The notes beneath the pieces were generated by a model. The model worked only from the letters and a program-made list of their open reading frames with translations. It had not been told where the DNA came from and did no database searches. From Salinibacillus aidingensis (lineage in GTDB: Bacteria; Bacillota; Bacilli; Bacillales; Alkalibacillaceae): a stretch of 64,000 nt of DNA. The stretch lies in the NCBI RefSeq assembly GCF_039522525.1, contig NZ_BAAADO010000005.1, positions 1-64,000 on the forward strand, written 5' to 3'. Positions 54,161 to 62,775 of the stretch are shown here, piece by piece; position 1 is the first letter of the stretch; each line of letters opens with the position of its first letter. The translations under genes and the position numbers were made by a program.

Positions 54161-54174
54161 AGGGAGGAAAAATA

Positions 54175-56382
54175 ATGACGACTGCTTTGACAGATACCCA
54201 GACAAAATGGATCGATTGGATTATGCAAGGGTTACATGTGGATAAAGATTCCTTTATAGAAATGGTACATAGGACTGGCACCAGGAAAACGAATGATCTC
54301 ATTAAACGTGCACTTGAACATATAGATGAAGGCAGCCCGGATTGGACATTTGTCGCCAGTCGAATCTATTTAGATGATCTGTACTACCAGGCTGCATCGA
54401 ACAGGGATTACGCTCCAAGTGTGTGCTACGGGAATTTTTATGAATTAATTCAAATACTGACAGATAAGGGCATTTACACGGAAAAGCTTTTAAAAATATA
54501 CCCTAAGGAAGAAATTGACTACTATGCAGGCCTTATTGAGCCCGAACGTGATCTGCTGTTTAATTACCTTGGCCTGTATACGCTGGCAACCCGTTATTTG
54601 GCCCGTGATCACGAAAAAAGAACCTATGAATTGCCTCAGGAGCGGTGGATGGTTATTGCTATGCATCTCATGCAGAAGGAGGACCCGGCTGATCGTCGTC
54701 GGTATGTTGCTGAGGCGTATTGGGCATTAAGCAATTTATACATGACTGTTGCCACACCTACACTTACGAATGCTGGTAAAACGCATGGTCAGTTATCCAG
54801 CTGCTTCATCGATACCGTGGATGATAGTCTTCAGTCGATTTACGACAGCAATACAGACATTGCCAAACTGTCCAAGAATGGTGGCGGGATTGGTGTCTAT
54901 ATGGGAAAGGTCCGTGGTCGTGGGAGCTCAATTAAAGGATTTAAGGATATGTCAAGTGGTGTCGTACCGTGGATTAAGCAGCTTAATAATACAGCGGTCA
55001 GTGTCGATCAGCTAGGTACACGTAAAGGCGCGATTGCGATTTATCTCGATGTGTGGCATACAGATATTGAAGCCTTTCTTGATTTAAAGCTGAATAACGG
55101 GGATGAACGGCTGCGTGCACATGATATTTTTACAGGTGTCTGTCTGCCGGATTACTTCATGGAGCAGGTGGAGAACCGGGGCGACTGGTACTTGTTTGAC
55201 CCCCATGAAGTACGCCAGGTAATGGGCTATTCTCTTGAGGAATTCTATGATGAGGAGAGAGGTGCAGGTTCGTGGAGGGAGCGCTATATGGAGTGCGTCG
55301 AATCGGATCAGCTTACGAAACGGGTAGTTCCAGCTATCGATATTATGAAACGGATTATGAAATCACAGCTTGAGTCCGGTACCCCGTTCATGTTTTACCG
55401 GGACGAGGTGAATCGAAAAAATAATAACCCGCATCAAGGTATGATTTACTGCTCTAATTTGTGTACGGAGATAACACAGAACCAGTCGCCGACGGAGCTT
55501 TTGGAAGAGCTGACGGAACCGGATGGGACTATCGTTAAAAAGTACAAACCCGGGGACTTTGTTGTCTGCAATTTGAGCTCGATTAATCTCGGACGGGCGG
55601 TACCGGATCAAGTACTGGAGAGACTGATCCCCATCCAGGTTCGCATGCTTGATAATGTGATCGACATCAATACGCTGCCACTACCCCAGACCCAAAGGAC
55701 GAATCAAAAGTATCGCGCAGTTGGACTTGGTACATTTGGATGGCACCACCTGCTGGCAAAAAAACGGATCTCGTGGGAATCACAGGAAGCTGTTGATTAT
55801 GCGGACAGACTCTATGAGAAGATTGCCTTCCTGACCATTAAATCAAGCATGGAGCTGAGTCGGGTTAAAGGCACCTATCCGGCGTTTAAAGGGAGTCAGT
55901 GGCATACAGGTCAGTACTTTACTGATAAAGGTTATGCAGGAGATAGCTGGGATCAATTGAAGCAGGATGTGGCTACTTATGGTATCCGTAACGGTTACCT
56001 GATGGCAGTTGCCCCAAATTCATCCACTTCCATGATTGCAGGCTCTACGGCAAGCATTGATCCAGTATTCAAGCCCTTTTATTTTGAAGAAAAGAAGGAC
56101 TTCAAAATTGCGGTAACCGCTCCGGAGCTGAATCATCATACGTATGAGACCTATCGCAGGTCAGCCTATATTCTGGATCAGCGCTGGTCAGTCAGACAGA
56201 ATGCAGTCCGGCAAAAACATATTGATCAGAGCATTTCCTTCAACTTTTACGTGCCGAATACGATTCAGGCATCCTTTCTTCTTGATTTGCATTTGCAGGC
56301 TTGGAAGGAAGGACTGAAAACAACGTACTATGTAAGATCAACGGCCAATGATGTTGAAGAGTGTGAGTGGTGCCAAAGTTGA
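54175..56382 (+). CDS. nrdE: Ribonucleoside-diphosphate reductase large subunit, class Ib
   Basis: The catalytic subunit that reduces NDPs to dNDPs, 735 aa. Seen are SSCFIDTVDDSLQSIYD (redox Cys), LSKNGGGIGVYMGKVRG, NLCTEITQ (active-site Cys/Glu), a second redox Cys in CNLSSINLG, and APNSSTSMIAGSTASIDP. The C-terminus ends CEWCQS, the cysteine pair reduced by thioredoxin/NrdH. GGGAGGAAAA precedes ATG 54175. It is first in an nrdE-flavodoxin-nrdF operon controlled by NrdR boxes and a B12 riboswitch, implying a B12-dependent reductase elsewhere in the genome. Confidence 0.95.
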   Translation: MTTALTDTQTKWIDWIMQGLHVDKDSFIEMVHRTGTRKTNDLIKRALEHIDEGSPDWTFVASRIYLDDLYYQAASNRDYAPSVCYGNFYELIQILTDKGIYTEKLLKIYPKEEIDYYAGLIEPERDLLFNYLGLYTLATRYLARDHEKRTYELPQERWMVIAMHLMQKEDPADRRRYVAEAYWALSNLYMTVATPTLTNAGKTHGQLSSCFIDTVDDSLQSIYDSNTDIAKLSKNGGGIGVYMGKVRGRGSSIKGFKDMSSGVVPWIKQLNNTAVSVDQLGTRKGAIAIYLDVWHTDIEAFLDLKLNNGDERLRAHDIFTGVCLPDYFMEQVENRGDWYLFDPHEVRQVMGYSLEEFYDEERGAGSWRERYMECVESDQLTKRVVPAIDIMKRIMKSQLESGTPFMFYRDEVNRKNNNPHQGMIYCSNLCTEITQNQSPTELLEELTEPDGTIVKKYKPGDFVVCNLSSINLGRAVPDQVLERLIPIQVRMLDNVIDINTLPLPQTQRTNQKYRAVGLGTFGWHHLLAKKRISWESQEAVDYADRLYEKIAFLTIKSSMELSRVKGTYPAFKGSQWHTGQYFTDKGYAGDSWDQLKQDVATYGIRNGYLMAVAPNSSTSMIAGSTASIDPVFKPFYFEEKKDFKIAVTAPELNHHTYETYRRSAYILDQRWSVRQNAVRQKHIDQSISFNFYVPNTIQASFLLDLHLQAWKEGLKTTYYVRSTANDVEECEWCQS

Positions 56383-56813
56383 GGACATTAGTGGCTTATT
56401 TATCTTACAGTGGAAACACCAAGGAAACAGCCGAAATCATAGCTGATTATCTCGAAAATGCCGGGATTAGTGTTGACATGCACAGGATTGGTGTTGATCT
56501 GCCTGTGGATGTCTCTATATACGATCTGATTTTTATCGGGACATTCACCTGGGAAATGGGGGCAACACCTGATGAGGTTAAGGATTTCGTGCTGGAAGTT
56601 GGCTATAAGCCTGAACATGTTGCTGTATTTGGTACTGGAGATACGCAATTCGGCGGGGATGATCTGTATTGTCTTGCTGTCGATAAACTGGCAAGGTTCT
56701 ATCAAAGCCGGTGGGATGGCTTGAAAATTGAACAGTCTCCACGAGGATCACAGGAAAAACGCGTGATAACATGGCTGAAGGGAGTACTTTACGATGTCAG
56801 AACTCTTTCTTGA
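56379..56813 (+). CDS. Flavodoxin-like protein in the NrdI position
   Basis: About 144 aa, starting MRTLVAYLSYSGNTKETAEIIADYL (flavin phosphate loop SYSGNTKE), with FIGTFTWEMGATPDEVKDFV and FGTGDTQFGGDDLYC as FMN-contacting loops. In class Ib systems NrdI is a flavodoxin that makes the oxidant for the Mn-tyrosyl radical of NrdF; position supports that role. The likely start TTG 56379 overlaps the nrdE stop; GTG 56367 is possible. It overlaps nrdF by 20 bp. Confidence 0.82.
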   Translation: MRTLVAYLSYSGNTKETAEIIADYLENAGISVDMHRIGVDLPVDVSIYDLIFIGTFTWEMGATPDEVKDFVLEVGYKPEHVAVFGTGDTQFGGDDLYCLAVDKLARFYQSRWDGLKIEQSPRGSQEKRVITWLKGVLYDVRTLS

Positions 56814-57837
56814 GAAAGCAAAAACGCTGGAACCACTGAATCCCAATAAATCAACATCCCTGTTCAACGGGAAGTCAAGCGGTATTTTAAACTGGAACGA
56901 TATCGCTTATCCTCATTGGTATAAAATGTATAAGCGACTCTTAGGCAACTACTGGCAGGCGGATGAAATCAATATGGCGGAGGATTTGCGGCAGTTTAAA
57001 TCGCTGACGTTAGCGGAACAGGACGCATACTTAAAAATTATCGGTCTCTTATCAACGCTTGACGCACCGCAGACCCGGACTGCACTGATTCTATCTCTTT
57101 ATGCAACCGATCCATCTGTTCAATCAATCATGGCCGTGATTGCTCAGCAGGAAGCCGTGCATAATGAAAGCTACTCCTATGTTTTGTCATCAGTCGTTTC
57201 GCTGGATAAACAGAACGAGGCCTTTCAGCTTGGACGCAAGGATCCGGTTCTGCTTAAACGAAATGAGGCGATAGCGGGGCAATACAATGCATTTGTTGAG
57301 GAGCCGTCCATGGAAAATATCCTGAAAACCATCGTCTATTCGGCGCTTCTTGAAGGAATGTTTTTTTATTCGGGGTTTGCTTACTTCTATCATCTGGCCC
57401 GGCAGAATAAAATGGTCGGTACGTCAACAATGATTAGCTACATTAACCGGGATGAGCTGGAGCACGGCCGCTTTATAACCGAATTGTTCCGCGCAGTATT
57501 GAACGAGAACCCGGAATGGAACACTCGGGAATTTTCTGAATGGGTGTACAGCAGCTTTCGTCAATCGGTAGAACACGAAATCGAATGGTCAGCGTATGTC
57601 CTTGCCGATATCCATGGGATTGATCTTGACGAATTGGCCGGCTATATTAAATACCGCGCGAATAAAATGCTGCGAATGATGGGGCTGAGTGAGATTTATC
57701 CGGATTATACAGAAAATCCGATGAAATGGATCCGTGCTTATGCGGATAACTTTGACGGTACCAAAACAGATTTTTTTGAGCAAAAATCGCGACAGTATAC
57801 GAAAACAAGTGATTTGAACGGTTTTGATGATTTGTGA
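56794..57837 (+). CDS. nrdF: Ribonucleoside-diphosphate reductase small subunit, class Ib
   Basis: The radical-generating subunit, 347 aa. Metal and radical residues appear in EDLRQF (Asp), QQEAVHNESYS (Glu, His and the radical Tyr seven residues after the Glu) and ISYINRDELEHGRF (Glu and His). The spacing matches class Ib NrdF. An AAGGGAG site lies within the upstream gene, which it overlaps. It ends the nrd operon before a terminator. Confidence 0.94.
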   Translation: MSELFLEKAKTLEPLNPNKSTSLFNGKSSGILNWNDIAYPHWYKMYKRLLGNYWQADEINMAEDLRQFKSLTLAEQDAYLKIIGLLSTLDAPQTRTALILSLYATDPSVQSIMAVIAQQEAVHNESYSYVLSSVVSLDKQNEAFQLGRKDPVLLKRNEAIAGQYNAFVEEPSMENILKTIVYSALLEGMFFYSGFAYFYHLARQNKMVGTSTMISYINRDELEHGRFITELFRAVLNENPEWNTREFSEWVYSSFRQSVEHEIEWSAYVLADIHGIDLDELAGYIKYRANKMLRMMGLSEIYPDYTENPMKWIRAYADNFDGTKTDFFEQKSRQYTKTSDLNGFDDL

Positions 57838-57909
57838 TGGTGGCTAATCAGTAGCCAAATGATAGGAGAAGTTATGGGCAATGAGAAATGGGGAATACCA
57901 TTGAAATTA

Positions 57910-57962
57910 AAAGGGCTAACACCAAAAGTTACGGACCAATAACTTCTGGGTTAGCCCTTTAT
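57910..57962 (+). terminator. Intrinsic terminator of the nrd operon
   Basis: AAAGGGCTAAC and GTTAGCCCTTT form an 11-bp stem enclosing a smaller AAGTTA/TAACTT stem, followed by ATTG. The remainder of 57838-58188 holds no gene; it must contain the promoter of the MATE gene. Confidence 0.85.
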
Positions 57963-58188
57963 TGCGGCAAATATTAATTATGTTTCTTGTTAACTAATGG
58001 AACCGTGTCGAAACGTAGGATGTAAATGATAGGTGAGGAAGCTAAATTAAAAAGAGTATTGGTATAGTAGATTAAATGTTTGCTATATGATACTGTCTTT
58101 TATATGTAAACGATTTATCATTATTTATTTTTCAAAAGAAAGTGGGTAAGGAAATAATCTTCAATCCCATGATAAAGGATGAACAAAA

Positions 58189-59547
58189 ATGCCAAACCAA
58201 TCCATGGCAGCAAAGCTACGTTTATTTACGATTACATGGCCTATTTTTATAGAAGTACTCTTGCAGACGATGATGAATTTTGCAGATGTATTTATGATTA
58301 GCTTTATTTCTGATGGAGCGGTAGCGGCTATTGGTGTGGTCAACCAGATTATGGTATTAACCTTTGTTCTATTTAACTTTACAGCCATGGGCTCCGGAGT
58401 AGTGGTCTCACAGTTTGTTGGGGCTAATAAGCCAAAAGATGTCAGCATCACCATTGCCAATGCAATTGTTGTGAATCTATTATTTGGGCTATTTATCAGT
58501 ATCATAATTGCAAGTTTCCGCTACCCTTTTTTGAGTCTGTTTAATTTAGAATCAGATTTAATGGAATACGGTGCTGTTTATATGGCCATTGTAGGTGGAA
58601 CTTTATTTACACAAGCGATGGTGATTACTGTATCTTCGGTTTTACAGGCTATGGGACATACAAAAGATGTTATGTTAGTTGTACTGGCGATGAATGTACT
58701 CAACATCTTCGGAAACTATCTGTTTATTTTTGGAGCTTTAGGCGTTCCTCAGCTAAATGTAACAGGGGTTGCTATTGCGACAATGATTAGTCGTACACTG
58801 GCCATGTTCGTGCTATTTTGGATTGTTAGCCAACGAGTAGAGATTAAGTTGACCTGGTGTGATTTTACTAAACTTAAATCTGAGTACTTGAAAAAAATAT
58901 TGGGGATTGGTGTTCCGGCAGCAGGAGAGCATCTATCCTACAATACCAGCCAGATCACGATTACCTTCTTCATTATGCTTTTAGGGGCCAGTGCTATGGC
59001 AAAGAAAGTCTATACAGAAAATTTAATGGCTCTGATTACCGTATTATCGATGTCGATATCAAAGGGGATGCAAATTTATATCGGTCAGCTAGTTGGTGCT
59101 GGTGAAAAAGAAGCAGCCTATCATAATATGTTTCGTGGACTTAAATATGGTTTGATCTTCACAATCATACCGTCCATCATATTTGCCTTCTTTGGGGAGA
59201 ACTTGATGCAAATTTTCACAAATAAAGAAGGGATTATTGCAGGTGGTGCTATGCTGCTAGTCATTGGAATTATTCTTCAGCCTGGAAAAACGTTTAATCT
59301 AGTTATTATTAGTGCCTTGCGGGCGGCGGGGGATGCAAAATTTCCCGTCATGATGGGGATTCTTTCAATGTGGGGAATTAGTGTCCCGTTGGCCTATATA
59401 TTAGGTGTACACTTAGAATTTGGGCTTATTGGGGTTTGGATTGCGATGTTAGTAGATGAGTGGTTCCGTGGAATTATTATGTTATTCCGCTGGCGCAGTC
59501 GTAAGTGGGAGAAAAAGGCATTGGTCGAGGCCAAGTCAACGGCATAG
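58189..59547 (+). CDS. MATE family efflux transporter
   Basis: A 452-aa membrane protein with about 12 segments in two MATE repeats: PIFIEVLLQTMMNFADVFMISFIS at the start of repeat 1 and GIGVPAAGEHLSYNTSQITITFFI at repeat 2 (about residue 240). These Na+ or H+ antiporters expel cationic drugs or metabolites. AAAGGATG lies nine bases before ATG 58189. Substrate unknown; monocistronic. Confidence 0.88.
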   Translation: MPNQSMAAKLRLFTITWPIFIEVLLQTMMNFADVFMISFISDGAVAAIGVVNQIMVLTFVLFNFTAMGSGVVVSQFVGANKPKDVSITIANAIVVNLLFGLFISIIIASFRYPFLSLFNLESDLMEYGAVYMAIVGGTLFTQAMVITVSSVLQAMGHTKDVMLVVLAMNVLNIFGNYLFIFGALGVPQLNVTGVAIATMISRTLAMFVLFWIVSQRVEIKLTWCDFTKLKSEYLKKILGIGVPAAGEHLSYNTSQITITFFIMLLGASAMAKKVYTENLMALITVLSMSISKGMQIYIGQLVGAGEKEAAYHNMFRGLKYGLIFTIIPSIIFAFFGENLMQIFTNKEGIIAGGAMLLVIGIILQPGKTFNLVIISALRAAGDAKFPVMMGILSMWGISVPLAYILGVHLEFGLIGVWIAMLVDEWFRGIIMLFRWRSRKWEKKALVEAKSTA

Positions 59548-59571
59548 CATCACTACTAGTGGATATATAAA

Positions 59572-59602
59572 AAACAGGCCGGAACTTACACTGGCCTGTT
59601 TA
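59572..59602. terminator. Intrinsic terminator between the MATE and xylosidase genes
   Basis: AAACAGGCC and GGCCTGTTT form a 9-bp stem, with AAAAAA before and TTTA after. It serves both convergent genes. Confidence 0.8.
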
Positions 59603-59608
59603 CGAAAA

Positions 59609-61216
59609 TTATTCAGGTTTATAAACAAAATAATCAAAGTCAGCTGCTATGTTTTCTCCGGATGTATCCTGGCACTGCATACCGACAAATGCTCCGGTAA
59701 AGAAGCCACCACCGCGAATATAGTCATCCGATAATTTATAGGAATAGAACTCTACAGGAATCTCTGTCCAGTTTGTCCCATCAAAGGAATAAGAATACGT
59801 ATAGACATTGGTCTTTACATTAACGCGAAAGTAAACATATTCCACGTTTTCTGGAACAACAATTTCCTTTCCTTGAAGCGGCTGATCAAATGTAAAATTA
59901 TCGCATGTGGTAAGATCCAGGATCCTGCCTTTTTCCTCATTCCATGTTATCTGCAGTGCAGTCCAGTTTTCTGTATTATAGTAGTTTACTAGGCCTGCCG
60001 CCTGTTGAAAGTTTTCCGGATTAAATTTCACTTTTGTTTCAGCAGTAAAAGTAAAATGCTGCCAGCGCCTTGCTACAAATGCTTGCGTAAATTTTGATGT
60101 TAATGATTCTCTTCCATGAATGCGTAAGTGACCTGGATTTTCCTTCAACGAAGCGATTTCCTCACCTAAAGGAATTCGTAATGTCTGGAAATCTATACTT
60201 ATTGTTTCAGAATCAAAATCATCTTTTTTATTATCATTTTGTTCCCATTTCGCTTCTTCTATATCAGGTCCTTCAACCTCCAGAGAAGGCTGGTTACCTC
60301 CAACGACGTATGGCCAGTCGTTTTTCCACTCAAGGCGGGAAATTGCCGTTTCGCGTCCAAGCGGGCAAAATCCGCGTGGGTCAAGCAGAGGCTCTCCTTC
60401 TTTTGGAAGTGGACGCCCAACGAGATAAGTGATGAACCATTCTCCAGTATGTGTTTCGACAATTGATCCGTGTCCGGCCTTTTGCAACGGATTTCTAGGA
60501 TATGGCATAGAGGTTACTAACGGATTTTCCGGATGTACTTCATATGGTCCCCAAAGGTCTTTGGATCGGGCAATGGTTGCCTGGTGATCATATTTCGTTC
60601 CGCCTTCCGCAGTCAGTAGATAATAATAGCCATTTATCTTATATAAATGCGGTGCTTCAGTTAATTTTACATCAGTTCCTTTAAAAATAACTTCTTTTTT
60701 GCCAACTAACTTTTTCTGTGCCGGATCATATTCCTGAAGTACGATACCGTAAAAGTTATGATTACCGACGCGCGGATCCCATACCATATTTACAAAATAT
60801 TTTTTGCCATCGTCATCATGGAATAAAGACGGGTCAAAACCAGAACTATTCATATAACTTGGTTCAGACCATTCACCGTCAATTGTGTCGCAGGTAACCA
60901 GATAGTTATGGCTATCTTTCCATTGTCCATCCGTTACTTTTACATCAGTATAAATAAGCCAGAACTTGCCATCATGATAAGATAGGTCAGGTGCCCAAAT
61001 TCCCCCGGAGTCCGGATTTCCCATCATATTTAATTGGCTTAAGCGATTAAGTGGGCGGGAAACGAGACGCCAATTTTTTAAATCCCTAGAATGATAGATT
61101 CCAACACCAGGGAACCACTCAAAGGTTGAAACCGCAATATAATAATCTTCTCCAGCTCGGCAAATACTTGGGTCCGGGTTAAAGCCAGTTAAAATCGGAT
61201 TTTGTATTGTTGTCAT
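59609..61216 (-). CDS. xynB: Glycoside hydrolase family 43 beta-xylosidase
   Basis: A 535-aa cytoplasmic enzyme (no signal peptide) that releases xylose from xylo-oligosaccharides. The five-bladed propeller starts NPILTGFNPDPSICRAGEDYY (catalytic base Asp). WAPDLSYHDGKFWLIYT and SGFDPSLFHDDDGKKYF (second Asp) follow, then KLTEAPHLYKINGYYYL (acid Glu). A C-terminal beta-sandwich (from about residue 330) is typical of this subgroup. ATG 61216 follows AGAGGTG by six bases. Likely controlled by the ROK repressor encoded upstream. Confidence 0.93.
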   Translation of the reverse strand: MTTIQNPILTGFNPDPSICRAGEDYYIAVSTFEWFPGVGIYHSRDLKNWRLVSRPLNRLSQLNMMGNPDSGGIWAPDLSYHDGKFWLIYTDVKVTDGQWKDSHNYLVTCDTIDGEWSEPSYMNSSGFDPSLFHDDDGKKYFVNMVWDPRVGNHNFYGIVLQEYDPAQKKLVGKKEVIFKGTDVKLTEAPHLYKINGYYYLLTAEGGTKYDHQATIARSKDLWGPYEVHPENPLVTSMPYPRNPLQKAGHGSIVETHTGEWFITYLVGRPLPKEGEPLLDPRGFCPLGRETAISRLEWKNDWPYVVGGNQPSLEVEGPDIEEAKWEQNDNKKDDFDSETISIDFQTLRIPLGEEIASLKENPGHLRIHGRESLTSKFTQAFVARRWQHFTFTAETKVKFNPENFQQAAGLVNYYNTENWTALQITWNEEKGRILDLTTCDNFTFDQPLQGKEIVVPENVEYVYFRVNVKTNVYTYSYSFDGTNWTEIPVEFYSYKLSDDYIRGGGFFTGAFVGMQCQDTSGENIAADFDYFVYKPE

Positions 61217-61319
61217 ATTTATCACCTCTCTAAAATTTTTTAATAACTAATAGAAATTGCGGGAAGGTAATTTGGAGTCAAGGAATTCTCCATCACTCCA
61301 GTATGTATTCTTATAGATC

Positions 61320-61350
61320 GCATTCTTTTTAAATGGTTTAAAAAGAATGC
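61320..61350. promoter_or_regulatory. Perfect inverted repeat between xylR and xynB
   Basis: GCATTCTTTTTAAA, a 3-base loop, TTTAAAAAGAATGC: 14-bp perfect arms. It lacks a T-tail on either side, so it could be an operator or RNA structure before xynB, or an atypical terminator of xylR. Confidence 0.5.
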
Positions 61351-61413
61351 AGTCTTGTACCTTTAGAAAAACTTTATACAATACCGTCCGGAACGAGAGA
61401 AAAGTTAAAATGG

Positions 61414-62616
61414 TTAACTTACTGTAACTTCTTTATGGATATTATTGTATAAAAATTCTTCTGTAGAAAACGCAGCAACTCCTAAAGCAGTAGAATGAGT
61501 TAGTAAATGGGAAAAATCAATCCTTAGGTCTTTTTGGCTGAACCATAAGGTCTGATTATGGATCCAGTCGTTTAATGGTTCTTTTAGCCATTTTTCCGCA
61601 CTAGCCATTCGGTTTCCAATAATGACTTGTTCCGGATTGAAAATATTAATAATATTATTAATTCCTACACCGAGGTATTGACCGATATTTTGAAATCGTT
61701 GAATAGCTTCTTTATCTCCGTTCTGGGCAAGATCTAAGATTGTTTCCAGGGTATGGTCTTTATCTGTTTGGAGATTTAAATTACCAGACTGTTCTGTATT
61801 TCCCAACAAGGATTGTTCTGAAGCATATAATTCCCAGCATCCTTTATTGCCGCACCTACATTTGGAACCATTCACTTCAACAGTCATATGCCCGAATTCG
61901 CCGGAGAAACCATTATGTCCTCGATATAGTTGTCCATTCAAAATGAGTCCAACACCTATCCCTATACCTACACTGACATAGACAATGTTTTGATTGTTTT
62001 TCCCAATGCCAAAGTTTTTCTCACCGTAAGCACCAGCATTAGCCTCATTTTCAATGGTTACGGGAACATTGAATTTTTTTTCAAGAGTTGATTTTAATTC
62101 TGCATTTCTCCAGCCAAGGTTTGGAGCAAGTAAAATCTTCTCATCTCTGTTCACAATACCTGGTACACCTATTCCAATTCCAACAATCCCATATGGACTT
62201 TCAGGGGCAGACTTAATAAGTGTATCAATGACTTGAAATAACTCTTTCAAAATTTCCTCGTAGGTTAAATTGATAAAATTGGATGTTCTTTCAGAAATGA
62301 TGTTTCCACGTAAATCGGTTAGTATACCTAATATATAATTGACACCTAAATCAATTCCCACAGAGTATCCAGCTACCTGGTTAAAAAAGAGCATTACAGG
62401 CCTTCGTCCGCCCTTGGATTCTCCAGGACCTGACTCATCAATCATTTTTTCTTCAAGTAGTTCATTAACCAAAGAAGAAACCGTTCCCTTATTTAATCCA
62501 GTTGAACTCGCAATATCGGCTCTGGAAATAGGGGAGTTCTGTTTAATACTTTCCAGAACCAGTCCTTTGTTCTGTTTTTTGACTACATGCTGGTTCCATG
62601 TTTTTTTTCCTGTCAT
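61414..62616 (-). CDS. xylR: XylR-like ROK family repressor
   Basis: A 400-aa ROK regulator. The N-terminal winged helix is ISRADIASSTGLNKGTVSSLVNELLEEKMI (about residues 29-58). The sugar-kinase-like domain has VGIDLGVNYILGILTDLRG, and the zinc site is CRCGNKGCWELYASE (about residues 253-267). XylR of Bacilli represses xylose genes and is released by xylose. Gene order (xylR-xynB leftward, sugar-binding protein rightward) supports a xylose/xylan regulon. Confidence 0.88.
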   Translation of the reverse strand: MTGKKTWNQHVVKKQNKGLVLESIKQNSPISRADIASSTGLNKGTVSSLVNELLEEKMIDESGPGESKGGRRPVMLFFNQVAGYSVGIDLGVNYILGILTDLRGNIISERTSNFINLTYEEILKELFQVIDTLIKSAPESPYGIVGIGIGVPGIVNRDEKILLAPNLGWRNAELKSTLEKKFNVPVTIENEANAGAYGEKNFGIGKNNQNIVYVSVGIGIGVGLILNGQLYRGHNGFSGEFGHMTVEVNGSKCRCGNKGCWELYASEQSLLGNTEQSGNLNLQTDKDHTLETILDLAQNGDKEAIQRFQNIGQYLGVGINNIINIFNPEQVIIGNRMASAEKWLKEPLNDWIHNQTLWFSQKDLRIDFSHLLTHSTALGVAAFSTEEFLYNNIHKEVTVS

Positions 62617-62674
62617 CTCGTATCAACTCTTTCTCTTATTATTGCCATAGTATAGCATGTTATAATCTTATTAT

Positions 62675-62704
62675 AAACTTTGTTCATCCACTAGACAAAC
62701 AATT
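62675..62704. promoter_or_regulatory. Candidate XylR operator in the divergent promoter region
   Basis: TTTGTTCATCCACTAGACAAAC has TTTGT and ACAAA half-sites with a spacing like Bacillus xyl operators. TTATAATCTTATTATAAAC beside it provides -10-like sequences. Weak match; inference from location between xylR and the binding-protein gene. Confidence 0.4.
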
Positions 62705-62775
62705 AGCAGTTCTGGTAATATATAGATAAAGCTTATACCTAAGCATTTTTTTAATAATTTACAGGGGGTATGGTT

